A stretch of 44,904 nt of DNA from a bacterium C-53 (lineage in GTDB: Bacteria > Bacillota > Clostridia > Lachnospirales > Lachnospiraceae), in contig RAZD01000029.1 in assembly GCA_003612525.1 (NCBI GenBank), positions 1 through 44,904 of the forward strand, read 5' to 3'. Position numbers and translations under genes: made by a program. Of the stretch, positions 23,450-33,800 are shown one piece after another. Every line of letters starts with the position of its first letter. Position 1 is the first letter of the stretch. Below the pieces are notes generated by a model. It was not told where the DNA came from. It did not search any database and saw nothing but the letters and a program-made list of their open reading frames with translations.

Positions 23450-25378
23450 ATGAGTGTTATATGCGTAGAAACTGAAAAATGTGTAGGCTGTAATGCTTGT
23501 GTGCGTGCATGTCCTGTAGAGGATGCCAATATTGCGCGTATGAATGATGACGGTAGGCTGATTATTACAATTGACGATGACAGATGCATTAAATGCGGAG
23601 CCTGCATTGCAGCATGTTCACATGGTGCAAGAGGATTTAATGATGATATTGACCGTTTTTTAAAAGACTTAAAAAGCGGGCAGGAAATAGCGATAATTGC
23701 TGCTCCTGCGATTAAGATCGCGTTTGACGGAAACTGGCGCCATGCGCTGCAGTGGCTCAGGAATCAGGGGGTTAAAGCGATTTATGACGTATCTTACGGC
23801 GCTGACATTTGTACATGGGCGCATTTGCGGTATCTGGAAAAGCATCCTGACGCGAAGGTGATTTCACAGCCGTGTGCGGCGGTTGTAAATTATGCGCTGC
23901 GTGACAAACAGGAGCTGATACCTCACATGTCTCCGATTCAGAGTCCGATGATGTGCCTCGCCATTTACCTGCGCAAGGTGGTCGGATACAGAGGGAAGCT
24001 TGCCGCGCTCTCCCCATGTATTGCAAAGATTGATGAGTTTCAGCAGACAGGCGGAATTGATTATAATGTGACAATGGATCACCTGAAAAAATATTTTGAA
24101 AAACAGGGCGTCAATCTTCCTCAGATAAAAATATACAGCGAGTTTGAGTTTGACGACCATCAGGGGCTGGAGGGGGCGATCTATCCGAGACCAGGAGGAC
24201 TGATGCGCAATCTCCAGATTCATAAGCCGGACATGTCAGTTGTCACTTCGGAAGGGACGGAAAAGCTGTTTAAGGAACTTGATCTCTATCTGGAGCAGAG
24301 GAAGGATCAGCTTCCAACGGTATTTGACGTGCTCAGTTGTGAGACAGGATGCAATGGAGGTCCTGCAACAGGCGTCGATTACCATCGGTTTGCCATGAGC
24401 GATATTATGTACGATGTTGAACAGTATGCGTCAAAGGTGCGTAAGAAGAACACAACGAGGAAGGGCGTTGATCTTCAGTTTGCGGGATTTGATAAGACGC
24501 TGAACCTCAACGATTACATTAGAGTTTACAAGCCGCTCAAGCGGTCGGATGTGAAAGTAACAGAGGCGGATATTAACCGTGCGTTTGAGGGACTCGGTAA
24601 ATATACGGTTGAAGAGCGTCGTTTTGACTGTCATGCATGCGGTTATAAATCATGCCGTGAGATGGCGATAGCCATTGCAAAAGGAATCAATGAGAAAGAA
24701 AACTGTTATCAGTACATAACAAAAACCATTCACGAAGAGCGGCAGAAAGTCGATGCCGTTAACAGTGAAGTGCTCAAAATGAATCAGGAGTTGATGGCGG
24801 TCTTTGAACAGCTTACTCACAATATTGATAAGGTGAAAGAGGAAGCGGGGGATATCAGGGAAACAGGTACGAAGAGCGCTCAGGAGATGACTTCGGTCGC
24901 CGATCATGTGCATCAGCTGAATGCCCTGAATCAAAATATTGTCAATGCAATGAAAAATATAAACGATAATATTTCAAAATATAATGATATGACACAGGAT
25001 GTGGAGAGCATTGCAAGTAAAATTAATCTTCTGTCATTAAATGCGGCGATTGAAGCGGCAAGGGCAGGAGAAGCCGGAAGGGGCTTTGCGGTTGTCGCGT
25101 CCAACATCAGAGATCTTTCAGACAGTTCAAAGCGGTCCGTCGGAAGCGCACGGGAGAATGATGAAGGTATTAAGAACTCTATGGACGAAATCAATGTGGT
25201 AATCGGGAATTTTAATGAAACCGTGGAGGAAATGGTAAACGTTGTGAACGCTACAATTCAGAACGTGGAGCGTACTTCGGAAAACAGCAAGAGAATCGAA
25301 GATTCCATGATTACCGTATCGGAGATTGCTGATAAGGTACAGGAAGTGATTCAACAGACGAATAGTATTCTGACATAA
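23450..25378 (+). CDS. [FeFe]-hydrogenase-like sensor fused to MCP signalling domain
   Basis: A 642-residue soluble protein. Domains in order: two [4Fe-4S] ferredoxin motifs ([26 protein letters not shown]; residues 8-55), an iron-only hydrogenase large-subunit domain (about 60-360), a PF04060-type Fe-S motif (CHACGYKSC then C, about 395-425) and a methyl-accepting domain (about 440-642, tip [16 protein letters not shown]). H-cluster Cys positions are kept in diverged form: SQPCAA in place of TSCCP, SPCIAK in place of MPCxxK, and [10 protein letters not shown] in place of MACxxGC. No TM or HAMP. This suits a sensory (group C/D) hydrogenase that signals to CheA, rather than a catalytic one. 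Start ATG 23450 follows GGGAGG; it is the first gene of the operon. Confidence 0.88.
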   Translation: MSVICVETEKCVGCNACVRACPVEDANIARMNDDGRLIITIDDDRCIKCGACIAACSHGARGFNDDIDRFLKDLKSGQEIAIIAAPAIKIAFDGNWRHALQWLRNQGVKAIYDVSYGADICTWAHLRYLEKHPDAKVISQPCAAVVNYALRDKQELIPHMSPIQSPMMCLAIYLRKVVGYRGKLAALSPCIAKIDEFQQTGGIDYNVTMDHLKKYFEKQGVNLPQIKIYSEFEFDDHQGLEGAIYPRPGGLMRNLQIHKPDMSVVTSEGTEKLFKELDLYLEQRKDQLPTVFDVLSCETGCNGGPATGVDYHRFAMSDIMYDVEQYASKVRKKNTTRKGVDLQFAGFDKTLNLNDYIRVYKPLKRSDVKVTEADINRAFEGLGKYTVEERRFDCHACGYKSCREMAIAIAKGINEKENCYQYITKTIHEERQKVDAVNSEVLKMNQELMAVFEQLTHNIDKVKEEAGDIRETGTKSAQEMTSVADHVHQLNALNQNIVNAMKNINDNISKYNDMTQDVESIASKINLLSLNAAIEAARAGEAGRGFAVVASNIRDLSDSSKRSVGSARENDEGIKNSMDEINVVIGNFNETVEEMVNVVNATIQNVERTSENSKRIEDSMITVSEIADKVQEVIQQTNSILT

Positions 25379-25477
25379 ACTTGTGTATGGATAAAAAGGA
25401 ATGGCGGTGCCATCTCAGACAGAAGAGAACATATTCTGGCTAAGGTGGCATTGTTTTGGAATAAGGGGGAGAAGCAT

Positions 25478-26755
25478 ATGAAGAAAAAATGTTTGGCAAC
25501 TGTATTGGCGGCATTGCTGGCAGGAGTAAGTCTTGCCGGATGCACGGTTGGAAAGACGCAGGAAGTGGCGGAACTGGAACCGGAGGTTATAAAAGAGAGT
25601 GAAGAGCCAGAACACAGAATCGTTACGCTGCGTGTCTGGTCGGAGGAGGCGAATTTTGATCTTCTGACGAAGATGATTGAAAGCTTTCAGGAAGAATACG
25701 CAGGTCAGGCTGAATTTGACATCCGGCTCGAAGCATCTTCGGATGCCAGCACGAAGGATGATTTTCTGGCGGATGTGCACAATGGTCCGGATGTGTTTCC
25801 ATTTGCAGATGATCAGTTATCGGCTATGGTGGCCGCCGGTGCGATCGCTCCGGTTGACAATGCGGAGGAAGTAAGGGCTGCGAACCTGGAGGATGCGGCA
25901 GCGGCTGCCAGTGTGAACGGTGTTTTGTACGGGTATCCGATGACCGCGGACAATGGGTATTTTATGTATTATGACAAAAATTATTTTACGCAGGAAGACG
26001 TAAAGACATTGGATGGCATGCTGGCAGTGGCAGAGGCAGAGGAAAAACAGATTACGATGGACTGGTCTTCCGGCTGGTATCTGTATTCTTTCTTTGGCAA
26101 TACGGGAATGGAGTTCGGCGTAAATGAGGATGGGGTCACCAATTATTGCAGCTGGAATACAACAGAAGGCGCGGTGAAGGGAACGGACATCGCACAGGCG
26201 ATGCTTTCGATTGCCGCGAGTCCGTCATTTAAAAACTGTGGGGACGAAGAGTTTCTGTCAGGTGTCCGGAACGGAAGCGTGATCGCGGGTGTAAGCGGCG
26301 CGTGGAATGCAATGGAGATAAAAAATGCGTGGGGTGCGGATTATGGGGCTGTGAAGCTGCCTTCTTACACGTGTGCGGGGCAGCAGATACAGATGGCATC
26401 CTTTAAGGGATATAAGATGATGGGAGTAAATGAATATTCGAAAGAGAAAGAATGGGCATTCAGGCTTGCCGACTGGTTTACAAATGAAGAAAATCAGACA
26501 CTTCGCTTTGCGGAGAGAAATCAGGGACCTTCGAACATAAAGGCGGCAGCTTCGGACGCGGTACATAAGGTTCCTGCAATTCAGGCGGTTATTGCACAGG
26601 CGGAGTTTGGCAGGCTGCAGAGAGTCGGGAACAGCTATTGGGATGCCTGTTCATCGTTTGGACAGATTATGGCCGACCACAATCCGAACCAGACGGATCT
26701 GCAGGAACTGATGGACACTCTGGTAAAGGGCATTACGGCATCTGTAGTACAATAA
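25478..26755 (+). CDS. family-1 extracellular solute-binding lipoprotein
   Basis: A 425-residue lipoprotein: MKKKCLATVLAALLAGVSLAG then Cys (lipobox SLAGC). The mature part resembles MalE-type sugar-binding proteins: IVTLRVWSEEANFDLL, GPDVFPFADDQLSAM, GYPMTADNGYFMYYDK, and the C-terminal QGPSNIKAA. The ATG at 25478 has GGGGGAG upstream. There are no permease or ATPase genes beside it; both neighbours encode MCP-domain proteins and the next gene starts 16 bp downstream. The likely role is a periplasm-equivalent ligand-binding subunit for that chemoreceptor, though it may also serve a distant transporter. Confidence 0.87.
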   Translation: MKKKCLATVLAALLAGVSLAGCTVGKTQEVAELEPEVIKESEEPEHRIVTLRVWSEEANFDLLTKMIESFQEEYAGQAEFDIRLEASSDASTKDDFLADVHNGPDVFPFADDQLSAMVAAGAIAPVDNAEEVRAANLEDAAAAASVNGVLYGYPMTADNGYFMYYDKNYFTQEDVKTLDGMLAVAEAEEKQITMDWSSGWYLYSFFGNTGMEFGVNEDGVTNYCSWNTTEGAVKGTDIAQAMLSIAASPSFKNCGDEEFLSGVRNGSVIAGVSGAWNAMEIKNAWGADYGAVKLPSYTCAGQQIQMASFKGYKMMGVNEYSKEKEWAFRLADWFTNEENQTLRFAERNQGPSNIKAAASDAVHKVPAIQAVIAQAEFGRLQRVGNSYWDACSSFGQIMADHNPNQTDLQELMDTLVKGITASVVQ

Positions 26756-26770
26756 GGGGGAATATGTATC

Positions 26771-28516
26771 ATGAGGAAAAATAAAGGCAGAGGAATCAGC
26801 ACGAAAATTCTTATTCTTGTTCCTGTATTTGTTTTAGGAGTGGTATCTGTTATTTCCAATCTGGGGGCAGTATCCAATATCCGAAGTGTAAATAAAAGCG
26901 CATCGCAGATTGCGAATGAATATATGACATGTATTTCAAGTCTGAGTGATATACAAAGGGAAACACAGCAGATACACAGGCTGGGACTTTCTCATATTGT
27001 TGCAACAGACCTTTCCAGTATGATTGAACTGGTTGAATCAATCCGAAGTGAACAGGAAATTCTCGACGGATATCTGGAACAGTTTGAGACTATTACGGCT
27101 GGTGCCGGGGATTTTGAAGACAATTATCAGACGCTTCTGAATCATTTTGAGAGTCTGAAATATGAAATGGCGAATCTGCTTGCGTATAGTGCAAATGGAA
27201 AGAATGAAGAGGCATATGCGCTGGCAAACGGAGCGATTGCGGAGCACTCGGAAGCAATGCTTGCAAGCATTGCGGATATGACGCAGGAGGCAAGAACAGG
27301 CTCGGAAAAGGCGAAGGATGAACTTTCAAAGGTTTACTCCAAAGCATTCTTTACCAGTATGGTGACGATCGCAGTCAGCGTTGTCTCGCTCTTAGCCGCT
27401 TTGATCAGTGTTTTTGCGCTTGTAATCCGTCCGCTCAGCAGGACGCAGAAGGAAATTACCGGTATCATAGAGGATATCGACAGGCGCGAAGGTGATTTGA
27501 CAAAACGTGTTACGATTCCTTCCAATATGGAAATTGCAGCGGTTGGAAGCGGTATCAATGTATTTATGGGCAAGCTTCAGGATATCTTCAAAATGATCAT
27601 CAGCAATTCCAATAAAATGGAAAAAGTGGTCAACGAGGTTATGAACAGTGTTATGGCTTCAAACAATAGTGTATCCGATCTGTCAGCGCTGACGGAAGAG
27701 CTTGCCGCCACAATGCAGGAAATGTCGGCGAATGCTTCGGTAATCAATACGAATACGGACGCCGTGAAAGAAGAAGTGAATTTAATTGCGCAAAGAACGA
27801 TGGACATTAATGGCTACACGAAAGAAATGAAAGTGCATGCGGATGAGATGGAAAACGCTGCACGGTCCAACATGGAATCGACGAGTGTGAAAGTCAATGA
27901 AATTCTCACGGTTTTAAATCAGGCAATCTCTGACAGCGACAGTGTAAATCAGGTAAACAGCCTTACGGATGATATCCTGAGCATTGCGCGGCAGACAAAT
28001 ATGCTGGCGTTAAATGCCTCGATCGAGGCAGCGAGAGCAGGAGAGGCAGGAAAAGGCTTTGCGGTTGTGGCAGCACAAATCAGCCAGCTTGCTTCCGCAA
28101 GTCAGGAAGCGGCAAACCGTATCCAGGAGATTAACAGCGTCGTCACATCTGCCGTACATAACCTGGCCGATCATGCAAACGGGCTGGTGGATTATATGAG
28201 TGATTCCATACTGCCGGAATTCGAGGCATTTGTGGAATCCGGAAGTGAATATAAGAAGAAAGCGTCATTTGTGGAAGAAGTGATGAATGAGTTTGTTGAA
28301 AAGACGGATATGCTGAATGAGAAGATGGGAGATATCGCCGACTCCATCAATACGATCGCGAATGCGATCGAGGAAGGTGTAAATGGTGTCAGCGGCGCGG
28401 CAGACAGTACGCAGGGACTTGTCGGGGAGATGGAAGATATTACGGTCCATATGGATGAGAACCAGTCAATTGCGGCGTCACTGAAACAGGAGACCGAAAT
28501 TTTTGTCAATCTGTAA
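26771..28516 (+). CDS. transmembrane methyl-accepting chemotaxis protein
   Basis: A 581-residue chemoreceptor. TM1 is about 11-31 ([16 protein letters not shown]), then a four-helix-bundle-like sensor of about 165 residues, TM2 about 197-218, a HAMP domain ([19 protein letters not shown]) and the cytoplasmic signalling hairpin with the tip [19 protein letters not shown] (CheA/CheW contact). The sensor is small, so an external binding protein as co-receptor would make sense; the gene immediately upstream encodes one. No flagellar or che genes are in the window, so whether it controls motility is unknown. Confidence 0.93.
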   Translation: MRKNKGRGISTKILILVPVFVLGVVSVISNLGAVSNIRSVNKSASQIANEYMTCISSLSDIQRETQQIHRLGLSHIVATDLSSMIELVESIRSEQEILDGYLEQFETITAGAGDFEDNYQTLLNHFESLKYEMANLLAYSANGKNEEAYALANGAIAEHSEAMLASIADMTQEARTGSEKAKDELSKVYSKAFFTSMVTIAVSVVSLLAALISVFALVIRPLSRTQKEITGIIEDIDRREGDLTKRVTIPSNMEIAAVGSGINVFMGKLQDIFKMIISNSNKMEKVVNEVMNSVMASNNSVSDLSALTEELAATMQEMSANASVINTNTDAVKEEVNLIAQRTMDINGYTKEMKVHADEMENAARSNMESTSVKVNEILTVLNQAISDSDSVNQVNSLTDDILSIARQTNMLALNASIEAARAGEAGKGFAVVAAQISQLASASQEAANRIQEINSVVTSAVHNLADHANGLVDYMSDSILPEFEAFVESGSEYKKKASFVEEVMNEFVEKTDMLNEKMGDIADSINTIANAIEEGVNGVSGAADSTQGLVGEMEDITVHMDENQSIAASLKQETEIFVNL

Positions 28517-28518
28517 TA

Positions 28519-28776
28519 CTATTTCTTTTCTTTATCGCGGTAAGGATACGGATTATCGAAAATCCCCTTGCCGCGTTTTACATTTATCATCATCATAAGG
28601 AAATGAATCATAAGAGGCACTGCAACTGTTGCAGCGAGCGATGCAAGAAAAAGATGTTTTGCATATTCATGTTTCATCAGGGAAAAAATAAGGGTGCATA
28701 TATAAAGAAGAACAAGTATGATAACACCTATGAATGCAAAAATACGTTGCGTTTTTGTATAGTTTGACGGATGCAT
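28519..28776 (-). CDS. small two- or three-TM membrane protein
   Basis: An 85-residue protein, convergent with the chemoreceptor and ending 2 bp from its stop. Hydrophobic segments at about 12-33 (FAFIGVIILVLLYICTLIF) and 43-64 (FLASLAATVAVPLMIHFLMMMI) are followed by a basic, aromatic tail (NPYPYRDKEKK) on the inside. The start at 28776 has AGGAAGGAG seven or eight bases upstream, which supports a real gene. I do not recognise a named family. Confidence 0.7.
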   Translation of the reverse strand: MHPSNYTKTQRIFAFIGVIILVLLYICTLIFSLMKHEYAKHLFLASLAATVAVPLMIHFLMMMINVKRGKGIFDNPYPYRDKEKK

Positions 28777-28883
28777 GAAACTCTCCTTCCTGTGGCGTCT
28801 TTTTGGTAAACTTCATTATACTCTGCCAAATGAAGGAACGCAACCGGTTTCTCGTATACAGATACAAAATGCACAGATAATAC

Positions 28884-28925
28884 GAGCACGGGACCGCCGT
28901 TTTTGTGCGAAGGCCCGTGCTCTTA
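28884..28925. repeat. inverted repeat with weak terminator character
   Basis: GAGCACGGG (28884-28892) pairs with CCCGTGCTC (28914-28922), leaving a 21-base loop. TTAATT follows rather than a solid T tract. It lies in the gap 28777-28995, which otherwise shows only AGTCAC/GTGACT around 28940-28970 and no gene. Confidence 0.5.
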
Positions 28926-28995
28926 ATTGGGGGAGGATAAAGTCACATAATGAAAAAGCACTTAGTGACTGATAATCAAAGGAGGGGGGACCCCA

Positions 28996-29052
28996 ATGAT
29001 TAATCATAGTATGGACACTTTTGAAAAGTTCTATACAAAATCTTTAAAATGA
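28996..29052 (+). CDS. possible 18-residue peptide with very strong ribosome site
   Basis: ATG at 28996 is preceded by AAAGGAGG (28978-28985, the purine run continuing to 28989), one of the best Shine-Dalgarno matches in the window, at a spacing of 10. The frame reads MINHSMDTFEKFYTKSLK and stops at 29050-29052; TATAAT follows at 29055-29060. The start codon overlaps the palindrome ATGATTAATCAT. It may be a leader peptide or small protein, or the ribosome site may be a remnant; there is no homology evidence. Confidence 0.35.
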   Translation: MINHSMDTFEKFYTKSLK

Positions 29053-29128
29053 GTTATAATGCATAAGAAAAATCCTGTAGGGCATCTATATGAAAAAGGA
29101 AATAACAGAAAGATAAGGAGTTTGGATT

Positions 29129-29635
29129 ATGGCATTATTACAGCAATGGAGAGATATGGCATATGACCAGCAGGCCGATAAGGGCAAGCTGCAGAATCTC
29201 TGGAGAGTATATTTTCTGAAAGAAAAGGAAATCTATGAGCAGCTTTTAAGCAACCCCGATGAAATTGTAAAGGGTACGGTAAAGGAACTTGCCGAGAAAT
29301 ATAATGTGGATATTATGACGATGACAGGATTCCTTGACGGTATTGATGAAAGCTTGAAAGTAAGGAATCCGATTGAGGAGATGGAAGAGGATACGGAAGT
29401 AAATCTTGAGTTTGACAAGGCGCTTCTTTACAAAAATATGGTTGGTGCGAAAGCAGACTGGCTGTATGAACTGCCACAGTGGGACGAGATTTACACAAAG
29501 GAGGAGAAAGAGGCTCTTTATAAGGAGCAGAAGCTTTCAACGACATACCGCCGTGAAGGGAAGAAAATAGGAAGAAATGATCCTTGTCCATGCGGAAGCG
29601 GTAAAAAGTATAAAAATTGTTGTGGTAAGGCATAA
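29129..29635 (+). CDS. SEC-C zinc-motif protein
   Basis: A 168-residue protein. The N-terminal 140 residues are helical and acidic ([24 protein letters not shown], then [19 protein letters not shown]); the C-terminus is a SEC-C motif, [18 protein letters not shown], which binds one zinc. SEC-C tails occur on SecA, where they touch SecB and ribosomes, and on many small proteins of unknown role. The ATG at 29129 has AAGGAG about ten bases upstream. It is monocistronic and followed by a terminator. Confidence 0.85.
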   Translation: MALLQQWRDMAYDQQADKGKLQNLWRVYFLKEKEIYEQLLSNPDEIVKGTVKELAEKYNVDIMTMTGFLDGIDESLKVRNPIEEMEEDTEVNLEFDKALLYKNMVGAKADWLYELPQWDEIYTKEEKEALYKEQKLSTTYRREGKKIGRNDPCPCGSGKKYKNCCGKA

Positions 29636-29654
29636 TAAGGAAAGGCAGGAAAGA

Positions 29655-29697
29655 GCTGCCGCATGGGATATGGTTTCCTGTGCGACAGCATTTTTTA
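29655..29697 (+). terminator. terminator after the SEC-C gene
   Basis: GCTGCCGCA (29655-29663) pairs with TGCGACAGC (29681-29689), with one internal mismatch, and is followed by ATTTTTT. GGAAA/TTTCC pairs outside and inside it could compete. Confidence 0.65.
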
Positions 29698-29731
29698 CGC
29701 AAGCCAGGAATACTGAATTGAAGAGAGGAAT

Positions 29732-29956
29732 TTAGATTGAAAAATCGCGCTGATGCGCTAATTTTTCAATCGGGCAATTTGAGTCAGGGCCTCAAATATG
29801 CCTTGATCGCAGTCGGAAATTTGAGATTTCCGACGCGTGTCATCGCAGTAAACTGCTCTGACATGGAGGATTTGTGTGAAAAATAAATTTTTCACACGCA
29901 AATTTGTGCCTGCGGCCCAAATTCGCAGGCTATGGAAAGGCATGGTTATTTTTATG
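29732..29956 (+). repeat. palindromic dispersed repeat, long copy (B), ending at a start codon
   Basis: Six stem elements follow one another: GATTGAAAAAT/ATTTTTCAATC (29735-29771, with GCGC/GCGC inside), ATTTGAG/CTCAAAT (29777-29797), GTCGGAAAT/ATTTCCGAC (29812-29834), TGTCA..GCAGT/ACTGC..TGACA (29838-29863), GTGTGAAAAAT/ATTTTTCACAC (29874-29897) and the interleaved pair AATTTG/CAAATT and GCCTGCG/CGCAGGC (29901-29930). AAAGGCATGG (29936-29945), eight bases and ATG 29954 end the unit. The first and last modules recur at 14142-14241; the last is identical over 58 nt. The unit covers almost all of the 318-base gap before the lipoprotein gene. Confidence 0.9.
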
Positions 29957-30661
29957 AAAAAATGCAGAGTATCAGTGATTGCGGTTTTTGCATCAGTCTT
30001 GCTTGCTGCGTGTGCGGGCAGTCAGGATATTACGACAGAGAAAACGACGGAACAGACTGAAGAACCTGTGATTGTACTTGGAGATGAAGATCTGCCGGAA
30101 GTCACTCCGGATGATGACAAGACACAGCTTGAAGAGCCGGAACCGGTACAGGGAGCCGAACAGGATGCGGCGGCTGACAGCCCCTCCGTATCGGAAGATG
30201 CGGTAAGCCGTCCTGTTATAGAAGGCCCCATACTTGTAATCGGCGCCGCACCGAAAAATGCGGTCCTTGAAAATACAGATACGAACTCAGAGGGTGGTTA
30301 TTCGGAGACTTTGTTATGTGAAGATGGAAAGGTGCGCCTTTTGATTGAACGTGTCGGAAATATACTTACGGAGGGCACTGCTTCTGAAGTACAGGAGTAT
30401 TATGCTGCGAAGGAGAACTGGCAGCAGATAACCTTAGCCGAGCAGGATGAGGCGCTTTCCGGGACTGTCGGATATCCGGTTTACCGGTTTTTGTACACGA
30501 CGGGAGAGGGGGAAGAATCCGTGATGCATAACAGTATGTATGTTGCTTGTAATGAGTATGGTTTTTTCCTCGATGCATCTTCAGAGGCCAGCGATTATCC
30601 GGACATGGAAGGGCTAATGAATACGTGGATAGAGACGGTCCGGATTGTTGACGAAGGATGA
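29954..30661 (+). CDS. hypothetical lipoprotein
   Basis: A 235-residue exported lipoprotein, MKKCRVSVIAVFASVLLAA then Cys (lipobox LLAAC). A long acidic linker rich in Thr, Glu, Asp and Pro (about 25-90) precedes a compact C-terminal domain (about 95-235; VRLLIERVGNILTEGTASEVQEYY, YPVYRFLYTTGEGEESVMHNSMYVA). I do not recognise that domain. The start is chosen at ATG 29954 because the signal peptide begins there; the frame is open up to 29876 but through the repeat hairpins. The start codon is the last codon of repeat copy B. A strong terminator follows, so the gene is monocistronic. Confidence 0.8.
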   Translation: MKKCRVSVIAVFASVLLAACAGSQDITTEKTTEQTEEPVIVLGDEDLPEVTPDDDKTQLEEPEPVQGAEQDAAADSPSVSEDAVSRPVIEGPILVIGAAPKNAVLENTDTNSEGGYSETLLCEDGKVRLLIERVGNILTEGTASEVQEYYAAKENWQQITLAEQDEALSGTVGYPVYRFLYTTGEGEESVMHNSMYVACNEYGFFLDASSEASDYPDMEGLMNTWIETVRIVDEG

Positions 30662-30669
30662 TTTGAATG

Positions 30670-30711
30670 AAGTTCCGTATGCTTTGGGAGTCAAAGATAC
30701 GGAACTTTTTA
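30670..30711 (+). terminator. rho-independent terminator
   Basis: AAGTTCCGTAT (30670-30680) and ATACGGAACTT (30697-30707) form a perfect 11-bp stem followed by TTTATA, directly after the lipoprotein stop. Confidence 0.88.
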
Positions 30712-30741
30712 TATTTCATAGGGAAAGAGGCAGTCATGTTC

Positions 30742-30770
30742 TTGTGATAGTGCGGAAATCATGTTAAAAT
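30742..30770 (+). promoter_or_regulatory. promoter of the hybrid histidine kinase gene
   Basis: TTGTGA (30742-30747) and TAAAAT (30765-30770) are 17 bp apart, leaving a short leader before the AGGGGG ribosome site of the kinase. Confidence 0.6.
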
Positions 30771-30806
30771 AACGTCATGAATATGTTATGTGGGCAGGGG
30801 GATTTT

Positions 30807-33800
30807 ATGAATAAAAGGAGATCGGATATTGTGAGTGTTTTGCTGCTTTTGGCAGCAGTCATTATTTTGTTTTACTGGTATACGAGACAGAACAGTATGC
30901 GTATGGCGGAGCAGAATAAAAATTATGCGGCGGATTCGGCATCGCTTTTAGCCACGCAGGTGGATGAAGAATTAAATAATGCGCTGAGCCGGATTAGTAC
31001 ATACGCATATTTTACGGGTGAAGGACTTACGGAACCCACAGTTTCTGCAAAGATGCTTCAGGAAATGGTGAAGAATTCACAGTTTGACTCTGTTTTGTTT
31101 ACGGATCTGGAGGGCACGGATTATGCGCCTGACGGAAGAACATCCGATGTGACGGAGCGTGATTTTTACATAAATGGAATAAAAGGGGAAAACGGCATCT
31201 CCGTTATATTTGATTCGCATTTTTTTGATGAGATAATGGTAAATTTTTATGCGCCTGTTCGATATAATGGAGAAATTATAGGAGTGCTGCGAGGGGCGTT
31301 TCTGGCGGAGGAATATCTGCAGCATATGCTTACGACTACTTATTTTGGTGAGCAGGCGGATGTATATCTCTGTGTTCCTGACGGCAGAGTGGTTGCAGGT
31401 TCCGGGGATCAGATCTATAAGGACAATCTGTTAAATATGCTGGTTCAGAACGGGACGATCGACCGCAATACGGCTGACAGTGCACAGGATATATTTGAAA
31501 ACGGCGGAAACGGCGCGTTTATCTGTGCTTCAGGTTATAAAACGGACAACATCTGCGTGAGATATCTGCCGGATAATCAGTTTATTCTTGTACAGACATT
31601 TCCAAAGAGCGTTACACAGCGTATGATACTGGATGAAAATATGATGGGAATCCGGCTGGAGATCATAATGCTGGGATTGTTTGCGGTTTATATTGTTACC
31701 ATACTGGTACGGGCAGGCCGGGAGAAGAAGAGGCTGGAAACGGAAAACCGGGAGATGGGCTATATTATAAGCGGCGTCAATACATTGTTTCCACGGTTTG
31801 TTCTGGCTGATTTTGAGATGGATACTTATCAGTATCTTGCGGGGACGAAACCTCGTAACAGTAGTCTGGAAGTCTGTGGAAAATATGAGAATCTGGTGTC
31901 ACATCTGAGCTCTATTCTGGTGAAGGAAAGTGATCGGAAGGAATTTGCAAAACAGATACGCAAAGAATGCATCATAGAGGAGCTGATGGATCAGAATGAT
32001 GTGCGCTATGAATGCTATGTACAACGCAGGCAGAAAGCGGAGTGGGAGCATGTCAATGTGATCTGTCTGGAAAAGAAGGACGGCATAGCAACCAAAGTTC
32101 TATTCACCCGTCAAAATATCACGGAGATAAAGGAAAAAGAGCTCCGAATTCAGGCGGAGATTGCGCTTGCAAGTCGTAAAGAGAAACAATATCAGATAGC
32201 AATCACCTCCAAATCGTTTTGCACGTTTGAATTTAATCTGACGCAAGATCGAATCGAAAAAGATATTGTCCGTACGTTGGACGGACAGCAAGCGTCGCTC
32301 CTTAATGCAGTCGGTTTATCTGCGCCGTGCCGCGCTTCGGAATGTTTTGAGAAATGGAAACGGTTTATTGAGAAGGAATCCCTGGAAGAATACAGCGAAG
32401 GGGTAAACGTGGAGCATTTAAGAGACCATTTTGAGCAGGGCGATGCGGAAGTTACCGTTGAATACTGGGGCAGAAAGTCGAAAACGGAACAAATATGTAT
32501 CCGTCAGTCATTCTTTATGACACGGGATGATGAGACCGGTGATATTATGGTTATGGTGGTATCGAAAGAGATCACGGACCAGGTTCGCGAACAGAGGGAG
32601 CAGACGCAGGCGCTTCAGGACGCTCTGATGCAGGCGCAGCATGCCAATCGAGCAAAATCTACGTTCCTGTCGAATATGTCACATGATATTCGAACGCCGA
32701 TGAATGCAATCATAGGATTTACGACGATTGCAGTTAATCATATTGATAATAAAGAACAGGTTCAGGATTGTCTGCAAAAGGTTCTGTCGTCCAGCAATCA
32801 TTTGCTCAGTCTTATTAATGATATTCTTGACATGAGCAGAATCGAGAGCGGAAAAGTGCAGATCAAAGAGCAGGAATGCAATATTTCCGAGCTTATGCAT
32901 AATCTTGTGAATATCATTCAGCCGCAGGTGAAGGCGAAACAGCTTGAGCTGTTTATCGATACGTTTGAGGTGAATAATGAGGATGTGATTGCCGATTCCC
33001 TGAAGCTGAATCAGGTATTTATTAATCTGCTTAGCAATGCCGTGAAATATACGCCGGCAGGCGGGACAATAACGTTTCGCATTATGCAGAAGACCACGTT
33101 CCGTCATGGATACGGTGATTATACGTTCGTGATTAAAGATAACGGAATCGGCATGTCGTCGGAATTTGTGAAACATATTTTTGAACCATTTGAGAGGGAG
33201 TCAACAGTAACGCGTTCCGGTATCCAGGGAACGGGGCTTGGTATGGCGATTACAAGAAACATTGTTGAAATGATGAACGGTAAGATCTCCGTGGAGAGTG
33301 AAGTCGGGAAGGGCAGTACCGTAACGGTTGAATTTACGCTGAAGCTTCAGGATGTGGAGAAGAATGCTGCGCAGATTAAGGAACTGGAAGGGCTGCGAGC
33401 GCTTGTTGTGGATGATGATTTCCATATCTGTGACAGTGTATGCAAGATGCTGAAACAGATCGGCCTTCGGGCGGAGTGGACGACGTCCGGCAAGGAAGCT
33501 GCATACCGCGCGCAGATGGCTTATGAGGAGGGGGATCCGTACCATACTTATATTGTTGACTGGCAGATGCCGGAAACAAGCGGGATTGAGACGGCGAGAA
33601 AGATACGCAAGGCAGCCGGAGAGGATGCGCCTATCATTATTCTGACGGCATACGACTGGACGGATATCGAGGATGATGCAAGAGGTGCAGGAATCACGGC
33701 ATTCTGTGCCAAACCGCTCTTTATGTCTGACCTTAAGTCGGCGTTGCTTGCCGCCAACAATCTGGCAGGGAAAGAGGCAAATGCGGCGGCTTCCTGGACG

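Noticed and set aside
29758-29943. Minus-strand 61-codon frame over repeat copy B
   Set aside because: Same reason: runs entirely through the hairpin array and overlaps the lipoprotein leader.
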